A stretch of DNA of 64,000 nt, taken from the NCBI RefSeq assembly GCF_000468095.1, contig NZ_ASZC01000007.1:186001-250000 (forward strand). Direction: 5' to 3'. How positions within the stretch are numbered: the stretch's first letter is position 1; every line of letters starts with the position of its first letter. The DNA comes from Pantoea sp. AS-PWVM4 (lineage in GTDB: Bacteria > Pseudomonadota > Gammaproteobacteria > Enterobacterales > Enterobacteriaceae). Shown here piece after piece: positions 43,937 to 52,890 of this stretch. The notes under the pieces are model-generated. The model ran no database searches, was not told where the DNA came from, and saw nothing but the letters and a program-made list of their open reading frames with translations. The translations under genes were made by a program, and so were the position numbers.

Positions 43937-44664
43937 TGCTACACATAGACAACCTGTGTGTGGTGCGTGGTGAAGGGGATCACGCGCATCCTGTCTACCT
44001 GCCGCAGTTGAGGCTGCGGCCAGGCCAGGTCATGGCGGTGACCGGCGAAAGTGGCTGTGGCAAAAGCACCCTGCTGGAAGCGATTGGCTTGTTGTTACGC
44101 CCGGCCAGCATTGGGCGTTTTATGCTGGATGGCGAAACGCCGCTGGATGTGGCTTCCTTACTTACTCACAACCAGCAAGCCGAACTGGCTGAGATACGCG
44201 CGCGCCATCTGGGCTTTGTGCTGCAAAATGGCGGGCTGCTTCCCTTTCTCAGCGTGCTGGACAACATCCAGCTTCCGTGCCAGCTGCTGGGCAAGTCAGC
44301 GGATAAAGCGATGTTGAACAGGGTCGTTGATGCGCTGAAACTTGGACCTCTGCTACACAAACAGCCAGCGCAATTGTCATTTGGTGAAAGGCAGCGCACC
44401 GCCTTTGCTCGTGCCATTCTGCATCGTCCTGCATTGGTGCTGGCCGATGAGCCTACCGCGGCACTGGATCCCCACAATGCACAGCAACTTTTTCGCCTGT
44501 TTATCGACCTGGTTGCTCAGGAAGGCATGATGGCATTGGTTGTCTGCCATGACTGGCCACTGGTGCAACGTTTCAATTTACCCTGTTTAGTTGCCCGGCC
44601 TGGTTCTGGTGCATCTGACCTGTCAGGGGAACAATCCCAAAGGGGAAGCCACTTTGTCCTGTAA
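43936..44664 (+). CDS. ABC transporter ATP-binding protein, MacB/LolD-like
   Basis: 242 residues. Walker A GESGCGKST (about 37-45), Q-loop VLQNGGLLPF, signature LSFGERQR (LSGGQ variant), Walker B LVLADEPTAALD and switch His in VCHDW. The D-loop ALDPHNA is intact. Closest to the MacB/LolD/FtsE group that drives mechanotransmission across the envelope rather than classical import or export. Last 11 nt overlap the permease start. Confidence 0.9.
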   Translation: MLHIDNLCVVRGEGDHAHPVYLPQLRLRPGQVMAVTGESGCGKSTLLEAIGLLLRPASIGRFMLDGETPLDVASLLTHNQQAELAEIRARHLGFVLQNGGLLPFLSVLDNIQLPCQLLGKSADKAMLNRVVDALKLGPLLHKQPAQLSFGERQRTAFARAILHRPALVLADEPTAALDPHNAQQLFRLFIDLVAQEGMMALVVCHDWPLVQRFNLPCLVARPGSGASDLSGEQSQRGSHFVL

Positions 44665-45868
44665 CCGTATCCTGTTGCTGGGACGCCTGGCACTGAAAGA
44701 CCTGTGGCACGACCGCATCATCTCTTTCTGTATTACGTCATCTCTGGTTGCGGTAATCGCCCCACTCCTGCTGCTGTTCGGCTTAAGGTTTGGCATTGTC
44801 AGCCAATTGCAGGACGAGCTTGCCAATGATCCGCGCAATCTCGAAATCAGAATGTTGAGCAGCGGCAGCTATGACCCGGAGTGGATAGCGCAGCTACGCC
44901 AACGTCCCGACGTGGGATTTGCTATTGGGCAGACGCGGTCGCTCAATACGCTGACCGACTTACAAGTGGACAGCACCCATTTCATTGAAAACGCCGAAGT
45001 AATTCCGACCGATATCGGTGATCCGCTATTGGGTCATCTCAAGATTCAGCAGGAAAATGAGGTGGTGTTAACCCAGGAAGCCGCACGGAAACTGGCGGTT
45101 AAGGTCGGTGATAACGTGACTCTGCGTGTCAGCCGTCAACTGGATCAACGCCAGGAATGGGGGCGACGCAGCCTGGTGGTGGTCGGCATTTTACCCGCCA
45201 TCTATTTCAACCGCGCAGCAATCTTTACCCAGTCCTCCCTGCTGCTGATGCTTGAACATTTCAGAGACGGTTACGCGATCCCGGCGCTTGGCGTGAGCAG
45301 TGGGCAACCATTAAGTGACAAACCCACCCGCTATGCGCGTGCCAGATTGTATGCACGGAGCATCGATGACGTTGCCAGCCTTGAACGCGATCTGCGTGCA
45401 CAACGCATCGAAACCTCGAGTCGTCTCGCCGACATTGAAAACGTGAAAAGCATCAACCGCGTGCTGGGGCTAATTTTCAATACCATTGCCGCCACCGCCC
45501 TGATTGGCTGTATCGCCTCTCTGATTGGCTCATTTATCGCCAACGTCGATCGCAAACGCAAACATATTGCCGTGCTGCGGCTTTTGGGGTTTACCGGCCC
45601 TGCCGTGGGAGCCTATGTCATTGTGCAAGGATGCCTGCTCAGCCTGCTGGCCTATATCGGGGGCTACGGCATCTATCTGATCGCCAGTCAGATTTTTAAC
45701 CGGGCGCTTGCCGGTAGCCAGGCGACCGATCAGATGTTGTGCCGAATCACCTGGGCGCATAGCTTGTTGGCCATGACAATAACCGTTGTCGTGGCGGTAG
45801 TGGTTGCCAGTATCGGCGCTTATCGCGCCATTAATATTGAACCTGCGCAGAGTCTGCGCGAGGTGTGA
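44654..45868 (+). CDS. FtsX/MacB-type ABC permease
   Basis: 404 residues from a TTG at 44654 with AGGGGAAG upstream; the longer frame to 44591 would lie within the ATPase gene. Helix 1 about 20-42 (TSSLVAVIAPLLLLFGLRFG), a periplasmic domain of about 230 residues (RSLNTLTDLQVDSTHFIENA), then three C-terminal helices: NTIAATALIGCIASLIGSFI, GAYVIVQGCLLSLLAYIGGY and LAMTITVVVAVVVASIGAYR. IEPAQSLREV at the end is the FtsX-family terminus. With the ATPase it forms a type VII ABC (mechanotransmission) module. Confidence 0.88.
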   Translation: MSCNRILLLGRLALKDLWHDRIISFCITSSLVAVIAPLLLLFGLRFGIVSQLQDELANDPRNLEIRMLSSGSYDPEWIAQLRQRPDVGFAIGQTRSLNTLTDLQVDSTHFIENAEVIPTDIGDPLLGHLKIQQENEVVLTQEAARKLAVKVGDNVTLRVSRQLDQRQEWGRRSLVVVGILPAIYFNRAAIFTQSSLLLMLEHFRDGYAIPALGVSSGQPLSDKPTRYARARLYARSIDDVASLERDLRAQRIETSSRLADIENVKSINRVLGLIFNTIAATALIGCIASLIGSFIANVDRKRKHIAVLRLLGFTGPAVGAYVIVQGCLLSLLAYIGGYGIYLIASQIFNRALAGSQATDQMLCRITWAHSLLAMTITVVVAVVVASIGAYRAINIEPAQSLREV

Positions 45869-45912
45869 ATCCCCCCCCCTTTGAGTTATTTGATGATTAG
45901 CGGAGATTGTTT

Positions 45913-47496
45913 GTGACCTTAACGCCTTCCTCACTGCCTTACTGGTTAGTTCTTGGCTTGCTCGCCAATGTCTCTTCTGCGCTGGCGGAACCCTGGACAG
46001 AAAATAGCTGGAACCCGAAACCGGATAGCGAAGATATTATTCTGCCCATGCCCTGCGAAGGCTCAATGGCGTTTCGTCGCGTCGAAATCCCGATGACAGG
46101 GCCACTCGATGACCTGCCGATTACGCTGGGCCAGGACAATGGGGATTGGGGGGTGATCGAACACAGTTATCCCGCTTTTATTGCGGGCAGTTTTACCGAC
46201 AAAAAAGCCAGGGGGCGCTATTACCTGATGGCGAAGTATGAACTGACCACCCTGCAATATCAGGCGTTGACCGAAGGCACCTGCCCTGTGCCATCTCGCA
46301 AGCTCAGTTTGCCGGTGACAGGGATCAGTTGGTTCGATGCCGTGAGTGCGGCTGATAAATACAATCAGTGGTTGCGCAGCCATGCTATGGATAAGTTGCC
46401 GCAGGAAGACGGTGATGCAGGCTTTTTACGCCTGCCGACAGAAGTAGAGTGGGAATTTGCCGCACGCGGTGGTCTGAAAGTGAATAGCGCCGAATTCCGC
46501 GACCAGCACTACCCGATGGACGATATGAAGAATTATGAGTGGTTCTCAGGTGCGCAATCTTCCAATGGCAGAGTGCAGCTTATTGGCCTGCTACAGCCCA
46601 ATCCGCTGGGTTTGTATGACATGCTGGGCAATGTGTCAGAGATGATGTTCAATCCCTTTTACCTCAATAAGCTCAATCGTTTGCACGGCCAGGCTGGCGG
46701 CTTTGTGGTGCGGGGCGGTAACTTCCTCTCTGGCCCAACAGAAATTCGCAGCGCGACGCGTAAAGAGGTGAATTACTACGATCAGGCCACCCCTGCAAGC
46801 AGCAAAACGACCGGTCTGCGTCTGGTGCTGGTGGCACCAACCATCACCTCAACCGATAAAGTGAAACAGCTGGAAAAAAGCTGGGAAACACTTGGCGCGG
46901 ATAGTCAGGCTAACGCTAAAAAAGACGATGACGCTAAAGACACGGTCAAAGCGCTGGGCAGCCTCGCATCAAAGGTTGATGACTCTGCCCTGAAGCAGAA
47001 ATTGAAAGACCTGGAAAACCAGTTACGGGCCAGTAACCAGAAACAGCAGGAAGAGCGTGACCAGTCGATTCGCGCCAGCCTGAATTTAGGTTCCTTCCTC
47101 TGTACCAAATTGCAGGATGATGGCCGTTTCCTCGACTTCTTAAACCATAACTACGAACTGCTGTGTAAAAATAAAGACGCCAGCGACGCCAACTGCGCCA
47201 TTCGCAAAACCAAGCTGGGCGAGCAGTCCGACAGACTCCAGCAGCTGACAGGCTATTACGCCAGTAGCCTGGTTGATGCCGCCACCCTGTATGGCAAAGA
47301 GGGCCTGCAACATGAAGTCACGGTGTTTGATCAAATGCTCACGCTGAACAAACGGCTTTCCGGGCTGAAGCCCTTCCTGGCCGCACACTGGCAGAATCAG
47401 CAGGCGTATCTGGCAAACGGCAAAATAGATACTGCGGGCTGGCTGGAAACCTGTAAACAGATCAACGCCCCTAAAGCTATCGCACAGGAGAAGTAA
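45913..47496 (+). CDS. secreted formylglycine-generating-enzyme-like (SUMF1/PvdO) protein
   Basis: 527 residues from GTG 45913 with GGAG 7 nt upstream. Signal peptide ends NVSSALA. SUMF1-type domain about 45-310: MAKYELTTLQYQALTEG, PVTGISWFDAVSAADKYNQW, LRLPTEVEWEFAARGG, LYDMLGNVSEM, FVVRGGNFLSGPTEIRSATR and GLRLVL. The catalytic Cys pair of true formylglycine enzymes is absent (NFLSGP at the usual RGGSW..C place), so it is probably a structural or binding member as in PvdO-like proteins. A helical coiled-coil C-terminus (KVKQLEKSWETLG onward) may bind partners. Periplasmic. Confidence 0.85.
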   Translation: MTLTPSSLPYWLVLGLLANVSSALAEPWTENSWNPKPDSEDIILPMPCEGSMAFRRVEIPMTGPLDDLPITLGQDNGDWGVIEHSYPAFIAGSFTDKKARGRYYLMAKYELTTLQYQALTEGTCPVPSRKLSLPVTGISWFDAVSAADKYNQWLRSHAMDKLPQEDGDAGFLRLPTEVEWEFAARGGLKVNSAEFRDQHYPMDDMKNYEWFSGAQSSNGRVQLIGLLQPNPLGLYDMLGNVSEMMFNPFYLNKLNRLHGQAGGFVVRGGNFLSGPTEIRSATRKEVNYYDQATPASSKTTGLRLVLVAPTITSTDKVKQLEKSWETLGADSQANAKKDDDAKDTVKALGSLASKVDDSALKQKLKDLENQLRASNQKQQEERDQSIRASLNLGSFLCTKLQDDGRFLDFLNHNYELLCKNKDASDANCAIRKTKLGEQSDRLQQLTGYYASSLVDAATLYGKEGLQHEVTVFDQMLTLNKRLSGLKPFLAAHWQNQQAYLANGKIDTAGWLETCKQINAPKAIAQEK

Positions 47497-47497
47497 C

Positions 47498-47944
47498 ATG
47501 AACATGGGACGCTCAAGCAGACTTTTATTGGCAGCGGTATTACTCGGGTTGGGCTGGCAGTCGACCAGCCTTGCCGAAACACAGCGCTATATTAGTATTC
47601 GAAATACCGATAACGTGTGGATTCAAGGTGTTTGTTCGCTGGTATTCAGGCTGGATAATGGAGGTGCCGGAGAATTTAACGCACTGGCGCTAACCATCCA
47701 GCTGAAAGATAAAACAGGTCATCCCCTTGGCGAAGGCACGTTAAACGTGCCACCTTTTGGTGACAGTGACGCCACTCGCTCTGTAGACACCGCAACAGAG
47801 TTTGACTGCGAAGCTGTGCAAAACGCTGACTCAGTGAGCATTACTCAGGCCGAGGAATTATTGGGCAACAACACTAAAAAGTCTTTGCCCCTGTCCACGT
47901 TCGACCCGCAATACTATCAACCACTGAAAATAAGTATCAATTAG
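47498..47944 (+). CDS. small exported beta-sandwich protein, possibly IrmA-like (last srf operon gene)
   Basis: 148 residues. Signal peptide to SLA (MNMGRSSRLLLAAVLLGLGW and on). Mature part YISIRNTDNVWIQGVCSLVF, LALTIQLKDKTGHPLGEGTL, PPFGDSDATRSVDTATEFDC with two Cys, predicted all-beta, fibronectin-type-III-like. The NTDNVWIQGVCS and FGDSDATR segments resemble IrmA-family proteins from memory; uncertain. Starts 1 nt after the SUMF-like gene and is followed by the operon terminator. Confidence 0.72.
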   Translation: MNMGRSSRLLLAAVLLGLGWQSTSLAETQRYISIRNTDNVWIQGVCSLVFRLDNGGAGEFNALALTIQLKDKTGHPLGEGTLNVPPFGDSDATRSVDTATEFDCEAVQNADSVSITQAEELLGNNTKKSLPLSTFDPQYYQPLKISIN

Positions 47945-47984
47945 CCCTGAAGACCACGGGTGACAATTACGCTAACTGAAATCA

Positions 47985-48024
47985 GCACTAAAACACCTTG
48001 CGGTGACGCAAGGTGTTTTAGTGC
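47985..48024. terminator. bidirectional terminator, perfect 18-bp stem
   Basis: GCACTAAAACACCTTGCG (47985-48002) and its exact reverse complement (48007-48024) around loop GTGA. The stem carries TTTT on either strand, so it can end the srf operon and the convergent reverse-strand gene at 48064. Confidence 0.9.
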
Positions 48025-48063
48025 AAGAATATGCTTTTGATTGTGTTGTCGCTGATACGGAGT

Positions 48064-48414
48064 TTAAGGGGCGACAGTACTGCAATTGTTGCTGTTGAGC
48101 TTCAGACCGAGGCGTCCAGCAGCCAGCTCATTTTCGGTGTGCGTGGCCGCAAAAATAAACCCTTTTTTCAGCAACCCGGTTGTATAGTATTTATTGTACA
48201 TAAATGACCATATCAACATCATAAAGAAAGGGGCGATACCCATAGTAAGAAAGGCTAAAATAACCCAAACCACAAACACACCAATGAAGGTTAAAAAATC
48301 TTTTCGAAATAAAGCTGGAAAAGCACCGAATAAAAGTGTTGTCCATGAATATCCATAGAAACCAAAAACACTTTCACCCGTCTGAGGATTTTCCATCTTA
48401 ATTTTAGTTGCCAT
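48064..48414 (-). CDS. DUF2628-like small membrane protein
   Basis: 116 residues, ATG 48414 with GGAGATTACAC upstream. N-terminal KMENPQTGESVFGFYGYSWT is followed by WTTLLFGAFPALFRKDFLTF and IGVFVVWVILAFLTMGIAPF, two to three membrane segments, then a C-terminal TENELAAGRLGLKLN. The GFSWTTLLFGxFPALFRxD pattern is that of DUF2628-type inner-membrane proteins. Function unknown. Converges on the srf operon terminator. Confidence 0.75.
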   Translation of the reverse strand: MATKIKMENPQTGESVFGFYGYSWTTLLFGAFPALFRKDFLTFIGVFVVWVILAFLTMGIAPFFMMLIWSFMYNKYYTTGLLKKGFIFAATHTENELAAGRLGLKLNSNNCSTVAP

Positions 48415-48764
48415 GTGTAATCTCCATTTTTAAATAATTGATCTGACAAGATTTGACCAAATTTATCCTTTCCCAACCCAGAAAGTACGCATTGGTTGCC
48501 CTATTCACATCCATACAGGAACATGAGGATGCAGGATTTGCCTTACTTTGCGAATGGCAATCAACGCCTGGACTGTTATCGGCAGCGCCGAGTTTTTCTT
48601 TAGCTTTAATGACCAATCAGTTTGATAAAAACACCGCCGGTCATTCGTGTTACCTGGCAAAGCTGGGGAAAAGGACGCTGGCGTTCTCAGGGTCAGTGGA
48701 GCTACATGGTAAGGGATTCGGTCATCAGATGACCTCAGTAAGTCGGTGTCACCCGCCAGGCTTA
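48415..48764. other. 350-bp intergenic, nothing recognised
   Basis: A forward open frame crosses it but has no site and ends inside the mipA gene; it looks non-coding. Contains the promoter of the DUF2628-like gene. Confidence 0.4.
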
Positions 48765-49541
48765 TCAGAAACGCCAGGCCAATAATAAGGCATAACTCAG
48801 TTGCTGCTTCTCCTGAGTCAGCGGGCTGTCCGCGGCGTCACCTTCCAGACGTTGAGCCATGACACGGGCCGATACCCGCCAGGATGAGGTCAGGTCATAA
48901 TCGGCCCCGACTTCCCATCCCATCTTCTCCAGCCCTGCGCCTGCGTCATAACGGGCTAAACCACTACGTGATGATTGTTGCGCGGAGACACCATGTTGTG
49001 TCTGCATATAATCGCTATCCGCCCAGCTCAGGCTTGGGCCAGTAAAGAGTCGCAGATCCTGCCAGGGACGCCATGACAGATTGGCGTAGGTTGTCAGCAG
49101 AAACCCCTGCTGATTTCCCCCCACATCCTGTGAAAGGATCAATCCGGCGTTGAGGATATCATTGCGGTAAATTGCTGAAGTAAATGCGCGCGGCGAAGTT
49201 TTAATATCGCCCATGCCACGCAGATATTCGTCATCTGACTCATGCCGTGGCGAAAGATCTGCACCTGCTCCCAGGGCGAATGTCCAGTGTTCGGTTTTGG
49301 CAAACTGCCAACCGAACGCCGTCAGGGTATCGACGCCACCGATAAAAAACGGGCCGTAGTTCACTCTCACCGCAGGAAGAAAGGTTGTATCGTTCTTTTT
49401 GGCTCCTGAGTACTTCGGTTTTACACCGACGCCTCCACCAATAAATCCACTGAAGGCGTTATCTGACTCCTCAGCGAGGGCGGGTAAAGCTGCCGACAGA
49501 ATTAACAACAGCAGAGCAGACTTCACGGGAATGGAAAGCAT
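48765..49541 (-). CDS. MipA/OmpV family outer-membrane protein
   Basis: 258 residues. Signal peptide ends ALPALA. Mature protein is an outer-membrane beta-barrel of the MipA/OmpV family: GGGVGVKPKYSGAKKNDTTF, FALGAGADLSPRHESDDEYL, YANLSWRPWQDLRLFTGPSL and terminal LLLAWRF with C-terminal Phe for Bam recognition. Members scaffold murein synthesis or act as porins. AAGGATGAAG before the ATG. Lies 81 bp behind the kinase gene on the same strand, as MipA genes often accompany OmpR-type two-component systems. Confidence 0.9.
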   Translation of the reverse strand: MLSIPVKSALLLLILSAALPALAEESDNAFSGFIGGGVGVKPKYSGAKKNDTTFLPAVRVNYGPFFIGGVDTLTAFGWQFAKTEHWTFALGAGADLSPRHESDDEYLRGMGDIKTSPRAFTSAIYRNDILNAGLILSQDVGGNQQGFLLTTYANLSWRPWQDLRLFTGPSLSWADSDYMQTQHGVSAQQSSRSGLARYDAGAGLEKMGWEVGADYDLTSSWRVSARVMAQRLEGDAADSPLTQEKQQLSYALLLAWRF

Positions 49542-49622
49542 GGTACTTCATCCTTTTCGTTACAGGGCTGGCGCAAGTGTTGGCCTCCATTACAACAGCC
49601 GCCTGTAACGCCTCTTTTTACC

Positions 49623-50897
49623 TCAGGTAAAGTTATGTAACAGCGGTATGCGTACTCTGAAGCTGGCACCTCCGCCACCGCGATTAATGACACTTACCTC
49701 GCCATCGTGATATTCGCTAATCGAACGCACCAGTGCCAACCCTAAACCTGTGCCATTTTCTTTGCGGCTCAGGCGGAAGAACGGCTCGAAGATGCGTGCC
49801 ATTTCTGATGTGGGAATGCCTGGACCACGATCATCGACAGTCAGCAACAAATTATCCAGATCGCTACGGTATAAACGCATAACCACTTCTTGACCCGCAT
49901 AGCGTAAGGCGTTTTCAATCAGATTGCGCATTAAACGGCGTATCAGGCGGGCATCAACCTGAGCAACAATATGTTCAGCAACCAAATCGATTTCAGCCCT
50001 GGCACACTCTTCCGCAGCCAGTGCCGTGACATCGGTGGCAGTAAATTCACCTGCGATGACCTTTTGCGCCATTTCCAGCCGACTCAGGGTAAGTATCTCT
50101 TCAACCAACGTGTCCAGTTCAGCCACGCTGCGTTGCAATTCATGTTGCGCCTGAGAAGGTTCCCCCGCCAGCAGTGCTGAGGCCATTTGGATACGCATTA
50201 ACGGTGAACGTAGTTCGTGTGACGCATTAGCCAACATGGTTTTCTGCGAGTGCACCAGCGTTTCGATTTGCGCGGCCGACCGGTTGAAGCTGGCGGCCAG
50301 TTGACTGACTTCATCTTTCCCCGTCACCGGCACGCGTGCGGCCAGGTTTCCCCTCCCCAAAGCTTCAACACTTTGTTGCAGGGATTCCAGACGCGCCGTT
50401 AGTCGGCGAATCACCGGAAAAGCTATCAACGCGACAGTGACCGCCAATGCCAGCTGCATGATGATAAACAACCACGGACGTTCCCTGCGGTCAGAGCTGA
50501 ACTCAATAACCAGCAGCCGTTTATCCTGCAATTGCCAGACAAAACGTGTTCCATACCCGTCATCAAAGAACCCCCCTCTCCTGGCTTGTTTCGGTAAAGG
50601 AATCTCTGGCGAAAGCGGTCGGCTCAGCAACTGACCATTGGCATCAAATAGCGCGAAGCGCGCATGAGTACGCTGCATCCAGTCATCTATTGCAGCTGAC
50701 TGCACACTTTTTTGCGCCGATGCAGGAGGCAGATTTTGCTCGACCAGCTCACTGAAGGTAGCAAATGCACTGAGATTACGGTTGTTATCGTCATTCCATA
50801 GCCAGAGGATAATGGTACAGAGTACGACCAACACGATGGCGCTTAGCACCGCAAAAAAGATCTGCAAATGCATGGGAAAATCTGCGATGCGTTTCAT
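49623..50897 (-). CDS. two-component sensor histidine kinase
   Basis: 424 residues from ATG 50897. Membrane span 1 (about 11-34), a periplasmic sensor region of about 105 residues, span 2 (about 142-163), HAMP (RLESLQQSVEALGRGNLAAR), dimerisation/phosphoacceptor helix ASHELRSPLM with His227, and the ATPase domain with N-box NLIENALRYA, G1 DDRGPGIP, F-box FFRLSRKENG and G2 GTGLGLAL. Similar in size to RstB/CpxA-type kinases. Directly behind the response regulator (4 bp gap). Confidence 0.93.
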   Translation of the reverse strand: MKRIADFPMHLQIFFAVLSAIVLVVLCTIILWLWNDDNNRNLSAFATFSELVEQNLPPASAQKSVQSAAIDDWMQRTHARFALFDANGQLLSRPLSPEIPLPKQARRGGFFDDGYGTRFVWQLQDKRLLVIEFSSDRRERPWLFIIMQLALAVTVALIAFPVIRRLTARLESLQQSVEALGRGNLAARVPVTGKDEVSQLAASFNRSAAQIETLVHSQKTMLANASHELRSPLMRIQMASALLAGEPSQAQHELQRSVAELDTLVEEILTLSRLEMAQKVIAGEFTATDVTALAAEECARAEIDLVAEHIVAQVDARLIRRLMRNLIENALRYAGQEVVMRLYRSDLDNLLLTVDDRGPGIPTSEMARIFEPFFRLSRKENGTGLGLALVRSISEYHDGEVSVINRGGGGASFRVRIPLLHNFT

Positions 50898-50901
50898 GGC
50901 A

Positions 50902-51606
50902 TTAGCGTTCCGATAATGCAGAAAACACGTAACCCACTCCACGCACCGTGATAATGCGTTTTGGGGAGCGCGGATCGTCCTCAATCAACTGGCGGATACG
51001 CCCAATATGCACATCAATAGCGCGGTCAAAATTGTCATAGCTCTCCCCGCGTACCGTCTGCCATATTTGCTCGCGACTCAACACCCGTCCAGCCTGGCGA
51101 GCCAGTGAAACCAGCACATCGAATTGCAACGAGGTGAGCAGGCAGGGCTGTTGTCGTAGTGTGACGGTCCGTGCAGCAGTATCGATCTCCAGCTCACCCG
51201 ACTGGATCACGCTGATGTCACCACGTTGGGACCCCCCTGGACGCAAACGGCGAAGTACGGCGCGCATACGCGCCAGCAATTCACGCGGCTCAAAGGGCTT
51301 CGGCAGATAATCATCAGCGCCAACCTCCAGCCCGATGATCCGGTCCGCCGGGTCGCCCCGTCCGGTGACCATAATAATTGCCGGGTCGTTGTGAGACTCA
51401 GCCCTTATCTGGCGACATAATGCCAGGCCATCGGCATCTCCGAGCATCAGATCCAATAATACGACATCAAAATCCTTCATTTTCATGCGGGACTGCGCGT
51501 CTGTTGAGCTGGCGCTATGAAGTACATCAAACTCATATTGCGCCAGGTAAGGCACGATCATTTGCGCCAGACGGGTATCATCCTCAATGAGCAAAACTGT
51601 CGTCAT
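50902..51606 (-). CDS. OmpR/PhoB-family response regulator
   Basis: 234 residues from ATG 51606; the longer frame lacks a site. Receiver domain with acidic pair Asp9-Asp10, phospho-acceptor Asp52 (VVLLDLMLGD) and Lys103 (YLPKPFEPREL). C-terminal winged helix with LTSLQFDVLVSLARQAGRVL and SREQIWQTVRGESYDNFDRA, ending IITVRGVGYVF. First gene of the regulator-kinase-mipA unit; its promoter lies in 51607-51936, a 330-bp gap otherwise empty. Confidence 0.94.
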   Translation of the reverse strand: MTTVLLIEDDTRLAQMIVPYLAQYEFDVLHSASSTDAQSRMKMKDFDVVLLDLMLGDADGLALCRQIRAESHNDPAIIMVTGRGDPADRIIGLEVGADDYLPKPFEPRELLARMRAVLRRLRPGGSQRGDISVIQSGELEIDTAARTVTLRQQPCLLTSLQFDVLVSLARQAGRVLSREQIWQTVRGESYDNFDRAIDVHIGRIRQLIEDDPRSPKRIITVRGVGYVFSALSER

Positions 51607-51936
51607 GTCTTTAATATTCCTGTCAAAACGAAGCGGAGACATTTACAAAAGACAGCAGGAAAGGAGATGAGTTTCAGAAATCACAGGTGCAGGATAAAAT
51701 CCTTGTATGTCAGATAGCTCAACACGAGGTCGAGAAAAGCGCCTGACAACGAATCACCCGCAGAGCGCTTCAATCAGTGTGTTGCATCTATTGACTGCAA
51801 ACCGGAATGAACAAGCCGTATCTTGATGAAGAAATCATTATAAAATCCCATTTACCCTTGCAACATGAATGTCCGACATTCGCTTTTAGCCGAGCGATAC
51901 AGAGCGTAATGTGTAACCAGGCCACGGGAGGTTTGA

Positions 51937-52251
51937 ATGCTCTACAGCTGCATGAATAATACAAAATGGAATGAGATCCGCCTGGCAATGGTTAATATGA
52001 CATCTCCTCCTTTATGGAAAACCACCACTCTCAATGGTTTTGAATCCGCAGTTGATGGTGAGTGGTTTTACCATTTCAGTAAAGGTGGCTATTCGGATAT
52101 CCGGCATCTGGATATTTTGACCAATTCAGTTGAGCAGCACGGGTTGGTTGGAGCCATTCTTAGGGCTATTCATCTCCCCGGAATTGAGACTTCAACCGGT
52201 TATAGAATCTTGGGTTACGCAGATTCGGCCTGTAAGGTGGCGTATCTTTAA
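51937..52251 (+). CDS. DUF6678-like protein
   Basis: 104 residues. ATG 51937 with GGGAGG 5 nt upstream (MLYSCMNNTKWNEIRLAM). Core WKTTTLNGFESAVDGEWFYH, FSKGGYSDIRHLDI and IHLPGIETSTGYRILGYA fits a small family with a conserved DGEWFYHF motif that I associate with DUF6678. Soluble, function unknown; the family is often met beside polymorphic toxin or immunity genes. 66 bp before a membrane protein gene on the same strand. Confidence 0.6.
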   Translation: MLYSCMNNTKWNEIRLAMVNMTSPPLWKTTTLNGFESAVDGEWFYHFSKGGYSDIRHLDILTNSVEQHGLVGAILRAIHLPGIETSTGYRILGYADSACKVAYL

Positions 52252-52317
52252 TCGGCAAAGGCATTATGCGGCCTTGTAACAAGGACGACATAAACTAATA
52301 AGAAATAAGAGACTAAA

Positions 52318-52890
52318 ATGGTGAGTAATAGCATTTATTTCGAAAATAAATGTAGGAAATGGTTCTCTATAGCCGTGGCATGCCTCATCACAGGCGGCTG
52401 GTTCTGGTATACGTTGTGGGCGTCAAGCCTTTCCCATAACACCATTTTACAAAAGTCGGTTCCGGAATGGATTACGTATATTTCAATTGGCCTGTTCATT
52501 GGTGGCGTCTTCTTTTTGCATGCTTTGTATAAGCGTACTTTTAATAAGACATTAAAATATCTTTTTAATGCATTCATAGGTGGTTTTTGTCTGGGATTTG
52601 CTCTGAGCTTAAACTGTTATGATGTCTATGTTTATCTCTTCCCGGATAAAGTGATTGGCTATGAATCTGAATATGAAGTCGTCTTTCCGGGGCCGTCAAG
52701 AGGCAAGCATGGGCACTGTGAAGCTGGGATCTGGCTCAAGGATCAGAACACCTCCAGATGGATACAACTTTGTACAAGCAAAGAGTATTTGCACAGCCAC
52801 CGCAAGCAAGGAATGACGGGAGTATGGGTAACAGCGCGTGTTAATAACATTGGAACTTACATCGTAAAATATGAGTTTATCTATATGTGA
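52318..52890 (+). CDS. membrane protein of unknown function
   Basis: 190 residues. Three membrane helices: FSIAVACLITGGWFWYTLWA, WITYISIGLFIGGVFFLHAL and YLFNAFIGGFCLGFALSLNC. A C-terminal extracytoplasmic domain of about 85 residues follows (EYEVVFPGPSRGKHGHCEAG, WLKDQNTSRWIQLCTSKEYL) with two Cys that may bond. Such three-helix-plus-tail proteins are often immunity proteins, but no toxin is adjacent. ATG preceded by AAGAGACTAAA. Confidence 0.6.
   Translation: MVSNSIYFENKCRKWFSIAVACLITGGWFWYTLWASSLSHNTILQKSVPEWITYISIGLFIGGVFFLHALYKRTFNKTLKYLFNAFIGGFCLGFALSLNCYDVYVYLFPDKVIGYESEYEVVFPGPSRGKHGHCEAGIWLKDQNTSRWIQLCTSKEYLHSHRKQGMTGVWVTARVNNIGTYIVKYEFIYM

Noticed and set aside
48453..48785. 110-codon forward frame between DUF2628-like and mipA genes
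   Set aside because: No site, mixed composition, ends antisense to mipA.
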